DNA of 15,187 bases from Eimeria necatrix (lineage: Eukaryota > Apicomplexa > Conoidasida > Eucoccidiorida > Eimeriidae), in assembly GCF_000499385.1 (NCBI RefSeq), contig NW_013654681.1, forward strand, positions 1 to 15,187, given 5' to 3'. Made by a program: the position numbers and the translations under genes. Below, one piece after another: positions 9,178 to 15,187 of this stretch; the first letter of the stretch is position 1, and each line of letters starts with the position of its first letter. Under the pieces are notes generated by a model. The model searched no databases and was not told the origin of the DNA. It saw only the letters and a program-made list of their open reading frames with translations.

Positions 9178-9241
9178 CTGCTGCAGCAGCTGCTGCTGTT
9201 GGTGCTGCTGTCGCTGGTGCTTGCATCGCTGGTGCAGGGTG

Positions 9242-9277
<36 letters not shown>

Positions 9278-9326
9278 GGGGGGCGGGTGCGCCCGAAGGC
9301 GAGTTTCCCGGGCTGTCGCCGCTCAT
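6499..9326 (-). CDS. PPP4R2-like protein phosphatase 4 regulatory subunit
   Basis: Probable regulatory subunit of the PP4 serine/threonine phosphatase, a nuclear and cytoplasmic complex. Proposed exons on the minus strand: 9326-8924, 8776-8370, 8122-8022, 7808-7721, 7467-7372, 7143-6499. All phases agree, giving 579 residues. The start ATG has a coccidian-like CAAAATGAGC context. Exon 1 is low-complexity Gln/Ser/Ala. Exon 2 ends with TANVLLYPWPLVKVVIAAQ, like the family's N-terminal Trp-containing helix. Exons 3-5 join as DYLLALVLSFSQ, PPLTLQRLCEVV, EVEKLFFAFRK and LLRVRDCCYEE, matching the family's FTIQRLCELL and following block. The C-terminus is acidic and low-complexity (SSDSEEE, ETETETEPDS, RRRRLDEDLL), as usual for PPP4R2, and stops at TAG 6501-6499. 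Exon 6 may hold one more intron. The family call rests mainly on exons 3-5; the exon 1 donor GTGCGC is weak. Confidence 0.75.
6960..7091 (-). other. AT-rich repeat, probable frame-neutral intron in PPP4R2-like exon 6
   Basis: TTTATTTTATTTA-type repeats on the plus strand read on the minus strand as Asn-Lys-Ile/Thr triplets. A GTTTCT donor at 7091 and AG at 6961-6960 would remove 132 nt, exactly 44 codons, and keep the frame. The composition contrasts with the GC-rich flanks. The donor is weak, so retention as coding sequence is possible. Confidence 0.45.
7144..7371 (-). other. PPP4R2-like intron 5
   Basis: Donor GTAAGC at 7371, acceptor GGGTTGCAG ending at 7144, phase 0. It contains an array at 7154-7215 and a head-to-head array junction at 7331-7369. 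The unique island 7216-7330 shows no exon with usable splice sites. Confidence 0.7.
7372..7467 (-). CDS. Exon 5 of the PPP4R2-like gene
   Basis: A 96-nt, 32-codon exon lies between acceptor TTTGTGCTGCAG and a canonical donor GTAAGC, phase 0 at both ends. It encodes LLRVRDCCYEEPSSPP and then DDPVIAERIAAAN. The first half continues the family's conserved block and the Pro-rich half starts the variable tail. It is too short to stand out as an open reading frame and is recognised by its splice sites and by flanking arrays at 7331-7369 and 7478-7549. Confidence 0.75.
7468..7720 (-). other. PPP4R2-like intron 4
   Basis: Donor GTAAAA at 7720, acceptor TTTGTGCTGCAG ending at 7468, phase 0. Arrays at 7478-7549 and 7641-7698 flank a 90-bp island without a clear exon. 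Confidence 0.72.
7721..7808 (-). CDS. Exon 4 of the PPP4R2-like gene (family signature)
   Basis: An 88-nt exon sits between acceptor TTTTGCGCAG and donor GTAAAA, flanked on both sides by telomere-like arrays. It enters with one base completing a Gln codon from exon 3 and leaves in phase 0. It encodes 29 residues including LTLQRLCEVVSNP and EVEKLFFAFRK. This is the most diagnostic PPP4R2 stretch in the window. Frame 0 has an in-frame stop, so the frame is forced by the upstream phase. Confidence 0.78.
7809..8021 (-). other. PPP4R2-like intron 3
   Basis: The donor GTAAAC at 8021 is itself the first unit of a telomere-like array; the acceptor TTTTGCGCAG ends at 7809. Array 7817-7866 has one orientation, while 7942-7962 and 7990-8019 have the other, so the intron is internally inverted. 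Confidence 0.72.
8123..8369 (-). other. PPP4R2-like intron 2, telomere-like array plus sense CTG run
   Basis: Donor GTGAGG at 8369 runs straight into an AGGGTTT array (8316-8366). The 3' half is CTG repeats on the sense strand that end in CAG at 8125-8123. Reading through instead would insert a long poly-Leu tract, opposite to the CAG-sense rule of the exons. Confidence 0.65.
8777..8923 (-). other. PPP4R2-like intron 1, AT-rich tetranucleotide repeat
   Basis: A strong acceptor TTTTTGTGCGCAG ends at 8777 behind a T-rich tract. Most of the intron is AAAT and AATT tetranucleotide repeats (about 8791-8898). The donor GTGCGC at 8923 is the choice that fits the phase. Confidence 0.6.
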
Positions 9327-9740
9327 TTTGGGCGCGAGGGTTTAGGGTTTAGGGTTTAGGGTTTAGGGTGTAGGGCCTAGGGTTTGAGCCCCCATGGGGC
9401 TTGCCCGGTGCTCCCTGCGGAGCGGCGGCGCACCATAGAAGACCGCGGTGCAGCGGCTGCAGCAGCAAAGAGAAAACAAATAAAAACAAATAAAATAAAT
9501 AAATAAACAAATAAATAAATAAAAAAGGAAAAATAAGAAAGAAAGCCGAGAAAAGAGCAGCAGGTGCAGCGCAGCAACCCCGCCTGCATGCGCAGCAGCT
9601 CTTCGGCTGCGGCGGCTCCAGCCCCGAGCCGCAGCAAACAGCAAATGGAAAAGAAGGGGAAATTGAATTTATTAAAAGTATTATTATTATTAGGAGTTCT
9701 CAGCAGGGCGAACTGCAGCGGCGGCGGAGGCAGCAGCAAC
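9327..9740. promoter_or_regulatory. Divergent intergenic region between PPP4R2-like and helical-repeat genes
   Basis: The two genes diverge from here, so it should hold both promoters. It contains a telomere-like array at about 9338-9385, an AAAT-type repeat at 9477-9535 and GC-rich blocks. No defined promoter motif can be named from sequence. The right part (9588-9740) is open in frame with the downstream gene and could be coding if an upstream ATG is used. Confidence 0.4.
9338..9385. repeat. Telomere-like AGGGTTT array in the divergent intergenic region
   Basis: About six units, the last ones variant, 12 bp upstream of the proposed PPP4R2-like start codon. Confidence 0.9.
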
Positions 9741-10819
9741 ATGCAGCAGCAGCGGGGGGCCGCCAGGCTCTTGTCGCGGCTCGCCGGCGCGCCTCGCGGC
9801 GCTTTCCAAGTTCCCCGCAGCTCCGCTAGCGGACTTTCAGTTCTTTCTTTTGCAGAAAAAGAAAGAACTGAAAGTCCGTTGTGGCTGCGCGGCGGCTGCG
9901 CGGGCGCGCGGGGTGTACGTACACCCCGCGCCGCGGGCTGCGCGCGCGCCGCCGCCGCGGCTTTCCGCCGCTTTTCCTCCGAATCCGGCCCGATCTCCCC
10001 GCCCGCTGCTTCTCTTTCATTGAATTCCGATTATTCGTCCGCGGAATCCTCGAAAAAGCCCGCGGAATGGGGGCGAACCGGCGCGGCGGCGGCGGGCGCG
10101 GGCGCGGCGGCGGCGGCGGCGGCGGCGGCCGGAAAGCAGGACTTAGTGCGGACTTCGCGGGTTTTTAAAAAGCGACTGCCGCCCAACTTCGTCTCCGAAA
10201 CTTTTATTCCGCATTTGGAAGACCAGATCGTCCACATGGCGCCTTCTTTCTCCGTCGTTCAACTCGGCGAGGTGGGCGCGGCCTACGGCCGGCTGCCGCC
10301 GGCGCTGCGCGAAAAAGAAGTCGAAAGGGAGCTTTTGAAGCACTTGCGGTTGAACTTGCGGAGTGTACATACACCTGAGGAGGTCTTGGCGGCGGCGTCG
10401 CTCATGGAGCTCTTCTTCGCCGGCGACGCTGCTGCTGCTGCGGACGCGCAGCAGCAGCAGCAGCAGCAGCAGCAGCGGCGCGGCTGGCTGCCCGCGCTGC
10501 GGCGGCGCAGCAGCGGCGTCGAGCCGGACTTGTTTCTGCTGCTGCAGCAGCAGCTGCAGCAGCAAAAGGGGCTGCTGCTGCGGCTGTCTGTGCTGAACTT
10601 GTTTTCCCTCATCCGCTGCTACTCCAAAGCCCTTGCTGCTCCTGCTGCTTTCTCGCTGCAGCAGCAGCAGCAGCTGCAGCAGTTCCTCCAAACCCTCCGC
10701 CAAAGGGCCGACTTGCTGCTGCACTGCCACCACCCCCACGAGCTCGTGGCCATTGTTGCTTCCATCGCCACCTACGGCGCTGCTGCTCTCCCGCAGCAGC
10801 AGCAGCAGCAGCAGCAGCC

Positions 10820-10857
<38 letters not shown>

Positions 10858-11240
10858 GGGGCAGCAGCAGCATGGCGGCGCTGGTGTCTCGGAACCCGCA
10901 CATGGCGGTGCTGCCTTTGGTGCTGCAGCAGGTGGACATACACCTGAAGTTGAACAACTTTTCTTTTTTCCAAATCTTCCAGCTGCTGCATTTGCTGCAG
11001 AAGTGCAGCATAAAGCACGAGTTGCTGCTGCAGGAGTGCATTTGCTTCTTGCGCAGCGGCAGCTACTCGCCGAAGCAGCAGCAGCAGCAGCAGCAGCTGC
11101 GCCGCCACCTGCAGCAGCAGCAGCAGCTCCTCCAGCAGCAGCAGCAGCAGCTCCTCCAGCAGCAGCACGGCCACGAACGCGCGCAGCAGCAGCAACAAGA
11201 ACAGCACCACCAGCTGCAGCAGGACGAGCAGCAGCAAGAC

Positions 11241-11309
<69 letters not shown>

Positions 11310-11455
11310 GATTCCTTAAAGGTCGACACTGCCAAATTGGCCCAAATGAGTCCTGCAGAAGTTTCGGAGTTCTTCAAGGCGCTGGGCCAGCGCATCCGCA
11401 GCAAAGGGCTGCTGCAGCAGCAGCCGCAGCAGCAGCAGCAGCAGCAGCAGCAGCC

Positions 11456-11500
<45 letters not shown>

Positions 11501-11604
11501 CAGCGTTGCTGAGGGCCTCCCGCCCTCGCTGCTGGTCAAAATCGCCTGGTGTTTAAATCAGCTGGGGGAGTTCGAGAGAGTGGAGCATATTTTAGAAAAG
11601 CCAG

Positions 11605-11656
<52 letters not shown>

Positions 11657-11955
11657 AAATAAATAAATAAATAAATAATTTAATTAATTTGATTTGTTTA
11701 TTTGCTGCTGCAGATTTTGAGGGCTGCGGCGAAATTCGGGGCCGTAGACTTCGCCCGACTCGTGCAAACCCTTCCTCCAGTAGGGTTTAGGGTTTAGAGT
11801 TTAGGGTTTAGGGTTTAGGGTTTAGGGTTTAGGGTTTGCAGCTGTTTGGAAATTAAAGTTAGTTGGCTCATCAGTCGCGCCCGCTTTTGCTGCTGCTGCG
11901 TCTAATCTTGCTTCTCACTCCTCGGTGCTGCATCCACTGCTGCTGCTGCCGCTGC

Positions 11956-12011
<56 letters not shown>

Positions 12012-12145
12012 AGGGGGCCCCCGTACTGGACCTGATCTGCAGCAGACTGGCAGCAACAATTCCGCAAATGCGTCTTTTCGATTTTTTGTTTTTTGTGGTT
12101 GGGGCGGCGAAGTTGGGGTGTCTGTACACCCCGGAGCTGCGGAAG

Positions 12146-12182
<37 letters not shown>

Positions 12183-12364
12183 GTAAGGAAGCGCGCAAGG
12201 CCGCAGCATTGCTGCTGCTGCACCAGCAGCAGTGTTGCTGCTGCAGCAGCAGCAAAAGTGTTAACGAAATGAAACTAATGCATGCATGCGGAGCAGCAAA
12301 TGGGAAAGGGTTTGCTGCTGCGCGCTGCGGTGTACGTACAGCTGGGAACGCGCTGCTGCTGCGG

Positions 12365-12399
<35 letters not shown>

Positions 12400-12652
12400 C
12401 ACGAGAACTCTTGTGGAGAATTACTTTTTGGAAAAGAAAGAAGAAATAACTCTTTCTCAAGTGGGGCATTTGGAAAAGGTTTTCAAACAAATTGCGCCTT
12501 CGCAGCAGCACGCGCAGGACTTGCTGCTGCTGCTGCCTCCAGACCTGCTGCAGCAGCTGCAGCAGCAGCAGCAGCAGCACCAAAGGCACCGCCGCCACCG
12601 CCAGCAGCAGCAAACAGACACTCCTGCTGCGCCCCCAGGCGAAGCTGCGTGA
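9741..12652 (+). CDS. Alpha-helical-repeat protein, probably organellar RNA-binding (HPR/RAP/FASTK-like)
   Basis: Proposed exons: 9741-11603, 11714-11779, 12014-12652, all junctions phase 0, 855 residues. From ATG 9741 the N-terminus is basic and Arg/Ala/Leu-rich (MQQQRGAARLLSRLAG), with RRFSSES near residue 75, as in mitochondrial presequences. From about residue 140 onward, helical segments recur between Gln runs, such as NNFSFFQIFQLLHLLQKC, HPHELVAIVASIATYG and SLLVKIAWCLNQLGEFERV. Exon 2 encodes ILRAAAKFGAVDFARLVQTL, and exon 3 continues APVLDLICSRLAATIPQM. The pattern resembles the tandem helical hairpins of apicomplexan HPR, RAP and FASTK-like organelle RNA factors, but no RAP domain is seen. 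In-frame ATGs at 9588 and 9645 would add a hydrophobic leader. The 3' end is either TGA 12650-12652 or a GTGAGT donor at 12649. The gene is real with good confidence; the family is inference. Confidence 0.7.
9830..9878. repeat. Perfect inverted repeat, 22-bp arms, 5-bp loop
   Basis: Arms 9830-9851 and 9857-9878 are exactly complementary, with GCAGA between them. The left arm plus loop also forms an excellent pyrimidine tract and 3' splice site ending in TTTTGCAG. It is translated in frame in the helical-repeat gene. Confidence 0.92.
9906..9931. repeat. 26-bp perfect palindrome centred on GTACGTAC
   Basis: The GTGTACGTACAC core is extended by GC-rich complementary flanks to 13 bp on each side of the centre between 9918 and 9919. 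It is coding (GVRTPR) in the helical-repeat gene. Confidence 0.9.
11604..11713 (+). other. Helical-repeat gene intron 1, an AAAT microsatellite
   Basis: The donor GTAAAT is the first unit of about 20 AAAT-type tetranucleotides. The acceptor TTTGCTGCTGCAG ends at 11713, phase 0. Reading through gives a stop after three codons, so the intron is needed to reach ILRAAAKFGAVDF. Confidence 0.85.
11780..12013 (+). other. Helical-repeat gene intron 2, telomere-like array plus CTG run
   Basis: The donor GTAGGG at 11780 is the first unit of an AGGGTTT array reaching 11837. The 3' end is a sense CTG run (11938-12010) ending in CTCAG. Splicing keeps phase 0 and joins LVQTLPP to GAPVLDLICSRL. Confidence 0.8.
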
Positions 12653-12667
12653 GTCCAGGCAGCTCAA

Positions 12668-12731
<64 letters not shown>

Positions 12732-12889
12732 GCAGAAGTCCCGCGAAACTTCAGATCATTCGAACTATATATTTACTTTTGCTGCTGCAAGTCTCAGCTT
12801 TAAGTGTTTACTTTTCGAAGCCGCTGCTGCTGCAGTCCTTGCTGCTGCTTGATAAAAAGAACCACGCTAGACTAGCAGCAGCAAATAGC

Positions 12890-13030
12890 TGCTGCTGCTG
12901 CTGCTGCTGCTGCTGCAGCTGCTGCACACGCAGCAAAGGCAACACTACAGCAGCAGCAGCAGTTTAGCAGTTGCTGCTGCTGCAGACGTGGCAAAATCGA
13001 CACTAGGCTACCAGCAGCAGCAGTCCAGCG

Positions 13031-13068
<38 letters not shown>

Positions 13069-13192
13069 AGACGCGGCAAGATCAGCACTACATATACTAC
13101 CAGCAACAGCAGCAGCAGACCAGTGGTTGCTGCTGCTGCTGCAGACGCGGCAAAACCAGCACTACCCTACCAGTAACAACAGCAGCAGTCCA

Positions 13193-13229
<37 letters not shown>

Positions 13230-13260
13230 CTGTTGCTGCTGCTGCAGTCGCGGGAAGCAA
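12890..13260. repeat. Imperfect tandem repeat, units of about 60-95 bp
   Basis: Three clear units begin with a CTG run, then GCAGACGYGGCAA, CACTA, TACCAG and AGCAGCAG. The GCAGACG anchors are near 12981, 13066 and 13140. Degenerate part-units flank both sides. Unit length differs mainly by CTG copy number. Confidence 0.75.
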
Positions 13261-13426
13261 ATAGCAAATGAGAAGAGGGTTGGAGCAGCAAAAGTAAAGT
13301 TGGAAAAGGCGAAGAAGTTCGCCGATTGCAATTGTTTGAAATTAAATTAAATTCAAACTTAAATCAATTGCAAGTAATTAATTACCTTTACACATGCACT
13401 TAGCTCGACTTGCTTGGCTCTTGCTG

Positions 13427-13474
<48 letters not shown>

Positions 13475-13612
13475 GGGCGCAAAGGAAAACCTTTGTTTGC
13501 TGCTGGGCCCCACAAGCTGCTGCTGAAACGTTTGGTGGAAAGTGAAAATGAAAACAAAGAAATGCAAATAATGAAAAATGAAATGAAAAGAAATTGCAAA
13601 AGAAGCGACACC

Positions 13613-13664
13613 TGCATGCATGCATGCATGCATGCATGCATGCATGCATGCATGCATGCATGCA
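13613..13664. repeat. TGCA tetranucleotide microsatellite, 13 copies
   Basis: An uninterrupted 52-bp run of TGCA, self-complementary throughout. Short TGCATGCA pieces also occur near 6358 and 12280. Confidence 0.95.
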
Positions 13665-13786
13665 CCCGGCTGCAGCAGCAGCGCAGCAGCAGCAGCGCAG
13701 CAGCAGCAGCACGCCGCGAATCCCGTGGCTGCCGCAGCTCCGCGGCGCTCTGCAGCCTCCGCCTTCTCCGCCTCCCCTGCCGCTGC

Positions 13787-13819
<33 letters not shown>

Positions 13820-13849
13820 AGCGGTAAAGGGCTGTGGGGCGAGTCTGGG

Positions 13850-13861
13850 GTGTACGTACAC
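13850..13861. repeat. GTGTACGTACAC palindrome, copy 5
   Basis: Exact copy four bases downstream of the hexokinase stop codon. Variants lie at 10363-10374 (GTGTACATACAC), 12116-12131 (centre altered) and 12330-12341 (last base altered). Confidence 0.9.
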
Positions 13862-13865
13862 CGCG

Positions 13866-14343
13866 TCAGCGCAGCGCAGCGACGCAAATGGCAGCGCCTT
13901 TGCCTGAGCCGTCATCTGCTGCTCTCAAAAGAACTTTTTCGGAGTTTTGGCCAATCAAATCTTTCAAGAAACTTCGAATGCGAAGTCCATACCACTCGTT
14001 GCGAACATACAAAGACCCGTCCACGGCCACAGTCACTCCGCCGTCTGTCTCCAGGCTCTGCAGCAGCAGCAGCAGCAGCAGCAGCAGCGGGTAAGCAGGG
14101 ACAGCAGCAGCAGCAGCAGCGGGTAAGCAGGGACAGCAGCAGCAGCAGCAGCAGCAGCAGCGGGTAAGCAGGGACAGCAGCAGCAGCAGCAACGACCAGC
14201 ACCCAGCAGCAGCAGCAGCAACGCCGAGGACACCGCAGCAGCAGCAACACCCCAACTCCCCAGCAGCAGCAGCAGCGCCCCAACTCCCCAGCAGCAGCAG
14301 CAGCGCCCGAACTCCCCAGCAGCAGCAGCAGCACCCCAACTTC

Positions 14344-14381
<38 letters not shown>

Positions 14382-15060
14382 GGCTGACCCTGGTGCGCTG
14401 GACGAGTACTGCGATGGCTACTGCTGCGAGCGCGGCGGATCTGTCGAAGACGGCGAAGCCGATGCGGCGCATCACTGCGAGCGCCGCTGCGTCTAAGTCC
14501 CAACTCCAGCACTCTTTGAGGAGCATTTTGCAATTGCTGGCCAGTGCGGGGTCGTTTTCCTGGCCCGGAATGAGGCTCGCGGCCAGCACCGCGGCTTGCT
14601 TCGCGTCGAACGAGAACTCCTCACTGACACCGCAAAAAACAAGAAAACGGAGAGTTCTAGTGCGATTTGATGCGCTATTTCCGACTTTAGTGCTTTATTT
14701 CCGATTTTAATTACTTATTTCCGCTTTTTTCCGAGAAAAAACGCAAAAATCTGCAGCTTTCCGGAAATTCAAGTTCGCGGCGCGCGGCGCAGCTGCCGAT
14801 ACACCCCAGCGCGCCGCGGGGAAGAGCCCCCGATCTGCCCATTTAATTCCGTTCATTTCTTTTAGTTTAATTTAATTTGCATTTTAATTCGCAATTCAAT
14901 TCTTTTAAACCGATTTTCAACGCAGAACTCACCGAGCCTTCGCCGGAGCCGCAGCCCCGAAGATCTCCAGGGTCAGCAGCCGCACGAGCTCGCCCAGGTA
15001 AAACCCGGAAATCATCTTCTCAAAGAGCTGGTGCTTCTTATTCGGCGACTTGTCGTCAAT
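13866..15060 (-). CDS. HK: Hexokinase, C-terminal three exons (5' part off the right edge)
   Basis: Phosphorylates glucose with ATP at the entry of glycolysis in the cytosol. Exons on the minus strand: 15060-14933, 14623-14389, 14057-13866; phases agree and encode 184 residues plus a TGA stop at 13868-13866. The first exon carries QLFEKMISGFYLGELVRLL, the classic hexokinase large-domain motif. The second continues with MLLKECWSW and VFDRSAALAAVAIAVLV, matching the family helix that precedes the last ATP-site elements. The third contains VTVAVDGSLYVRNEWY and DDGSGKGAAICVAAL, the C-terminal adenosine-binding motifs. Splice sites are TTTCAG/GTGAGT, GTGTCAG/GTCAGC and (CTG)nCAG. Unlike the two left genes it has no telomere-like introns and no amino-acid runs in its exons. 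More than half the protein, including the glucose-binding residues, is upstream of the window. The gene converges with the helical-repeat gene. Confidence 0.96.
14058..14388 (-). other. Hexokinase last intron, composed of two minisatellites
   Basis: Donor GTCAGC at 14388, acceptor CTGCTGCAG ending at 14058, phase 0. It holds about four units with CCCCAACTCCCC plus CAG runs (14250-14345) and three units with GCGGGTAAGCAGGGACAG plus CAG runs (14088-14180), as read on the plus strand. The sense strand is therefore CTG-rich up to the acceptor. Confidence 0.8.
14624..14932 (-). other. Hexokinase intron, AT-rich, no telomere-like repeat
   Basis: Donor GTGAGT at 14932 and acceptor TTTTTTGCGGTGTCAG ending at 14624, phase 2. 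It carries several spaced CGGAAATA pieces on the sense strand (about 14660-14730) and a GC-rich palindrome-like block near 14775-14820. Confidence 0.88.
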
Positions 15061-15187
15061 CTGAAATTAAATTAAATTAAATTAAATCCAATTAAAACAA
15101 ATCAATTCAAATAAATTCAAAACAAACCAGACACAGCCCCCACCCACAGCCGACACGCCCCCCACACCCCCCAGCACCACCCCCACC
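15061..15187 (-). other. Upstream hexokinase intron, cut by the right edge
   Basis: The acceptor TTTCAG ends at 15061 behind repeated AATTT units. Further right the plus strand is C-rich with CCCCCAC pieces. The preceding exon is outside the window. Confidence 0.8.

Larger units (their letters stand above)
12653..13865. other. Convergent spacer of CTG/CAG tandem repeats and microsatellites
   Basis: Between the convergent helical-repeat and hexokinase genes. It contains a CAG run (12669-12730), an imperfect tandem repeat (about 12890-13260), an AT-rich island (13320-13390), a CTG run (13428-13474), a TGCA microsatellite (13613-13664), mixed CAG/CTG runs (13670-13822) and a palindrome at 13850. 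Open frames exist in several directions, but none has a recognisable domain. A final exon of the helical-repeat gene cannot be excluded. Confidence 0.6.

Noticed and set aside
8905..9345. Plus-strand frames rich in Leu, Ala and Cys
   Set aside because: The minus strand has CAG sense, a good ATG context and phase-compatible splicing into the PPP4R2-like exons. The plus frames are shadows of the repeats.
12890..13260. A CRISPR array
   Set aside because: Units are CTG runs with variable length and no spacer-repeat regularity, and the genome is eukaryotic.
13394..14167. Plus-strand frame with RKGKPLFAAGPHKLLLKRLVE as a RAP domain for the helical-repeat gene
   Set aside because: The resemblance to a RAP motif is too weak, the frame runs into the TGCA microsatellite, and its end is antisense to hexokinase.

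Overview
The window looks like nuclear DNA of an apicomplexan coccidian, most likely Eimeria. Three signs point there: very dense CAG/CTG trinucleotide runs that put poly-Ala, poly-Ser and poly-Gln tracts inside otherwise conserved proteins, many short interspersed arrays of the telomere-type heptamer AAACCCT/AGGGTTT, and intron-rich genes with GT-AG splice sites. This is judged from composition and protein families; no database search was made.

Four protein genes can be assembled by matching splice sites and codon phase. (1) Minus strand, 4963 to beyond position 1: a CCR4-type mRNA deadenylase of the endonuclease/exonuclease/phosphatase fold, five exons in view, last catalytic part off the left edge. 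(2) Minus strand, 9326 to 6499: a six-exon gene whose middle exons resemble regulatory subunit 2 of protein phosphatase 4 (PPP4R2); two of its exons are under 100 nt. (3) Plus strand, 9741 to about 12652: an alpha-helical, probably organelle-targeted protein that resembles the HPR/RAP/FASTK-like RNA-binding families. (4) Minus strand, right edge to 13866: the C-terminal part of hexokinase, three exons.

Layout: 1-4963 CCR4; 4964-6498 gene-free spacer with nine telomere-like arrays and AT-rich islands; 6499-9326 PPP4R2-like gene; 9327-9740 divergent intergenic region with one array and an AAAT-type repeat; 9741-12652 helical-repeat gene; 12653-13865 convergent spacer full of CTG-based tandem repeats and a TGCA microsatellite; 13866-15187 hexokinase. 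Telomere-like arrays are abundant from 1 to about 11840 and absent after that, so the right 3.3 kb has a different repeat character.

The genes do not form a pathway: mRNA decay, phosphatase regulation, probable organelle RNA metabolism and glycolysis. What links them is architecture. In the two left genes nearly every intron is essentially a telomere-like array bounded by splice sites. In three genes a sense-strand CTG run abuts the 3' splice site while exons carry sense-strand CAG. A 12-bp perfect palindrome, GTGTACGTACAC, recurs five times exactly plus variants, in exons and spacers alike. These patterns are the best candidates for something not yet described.
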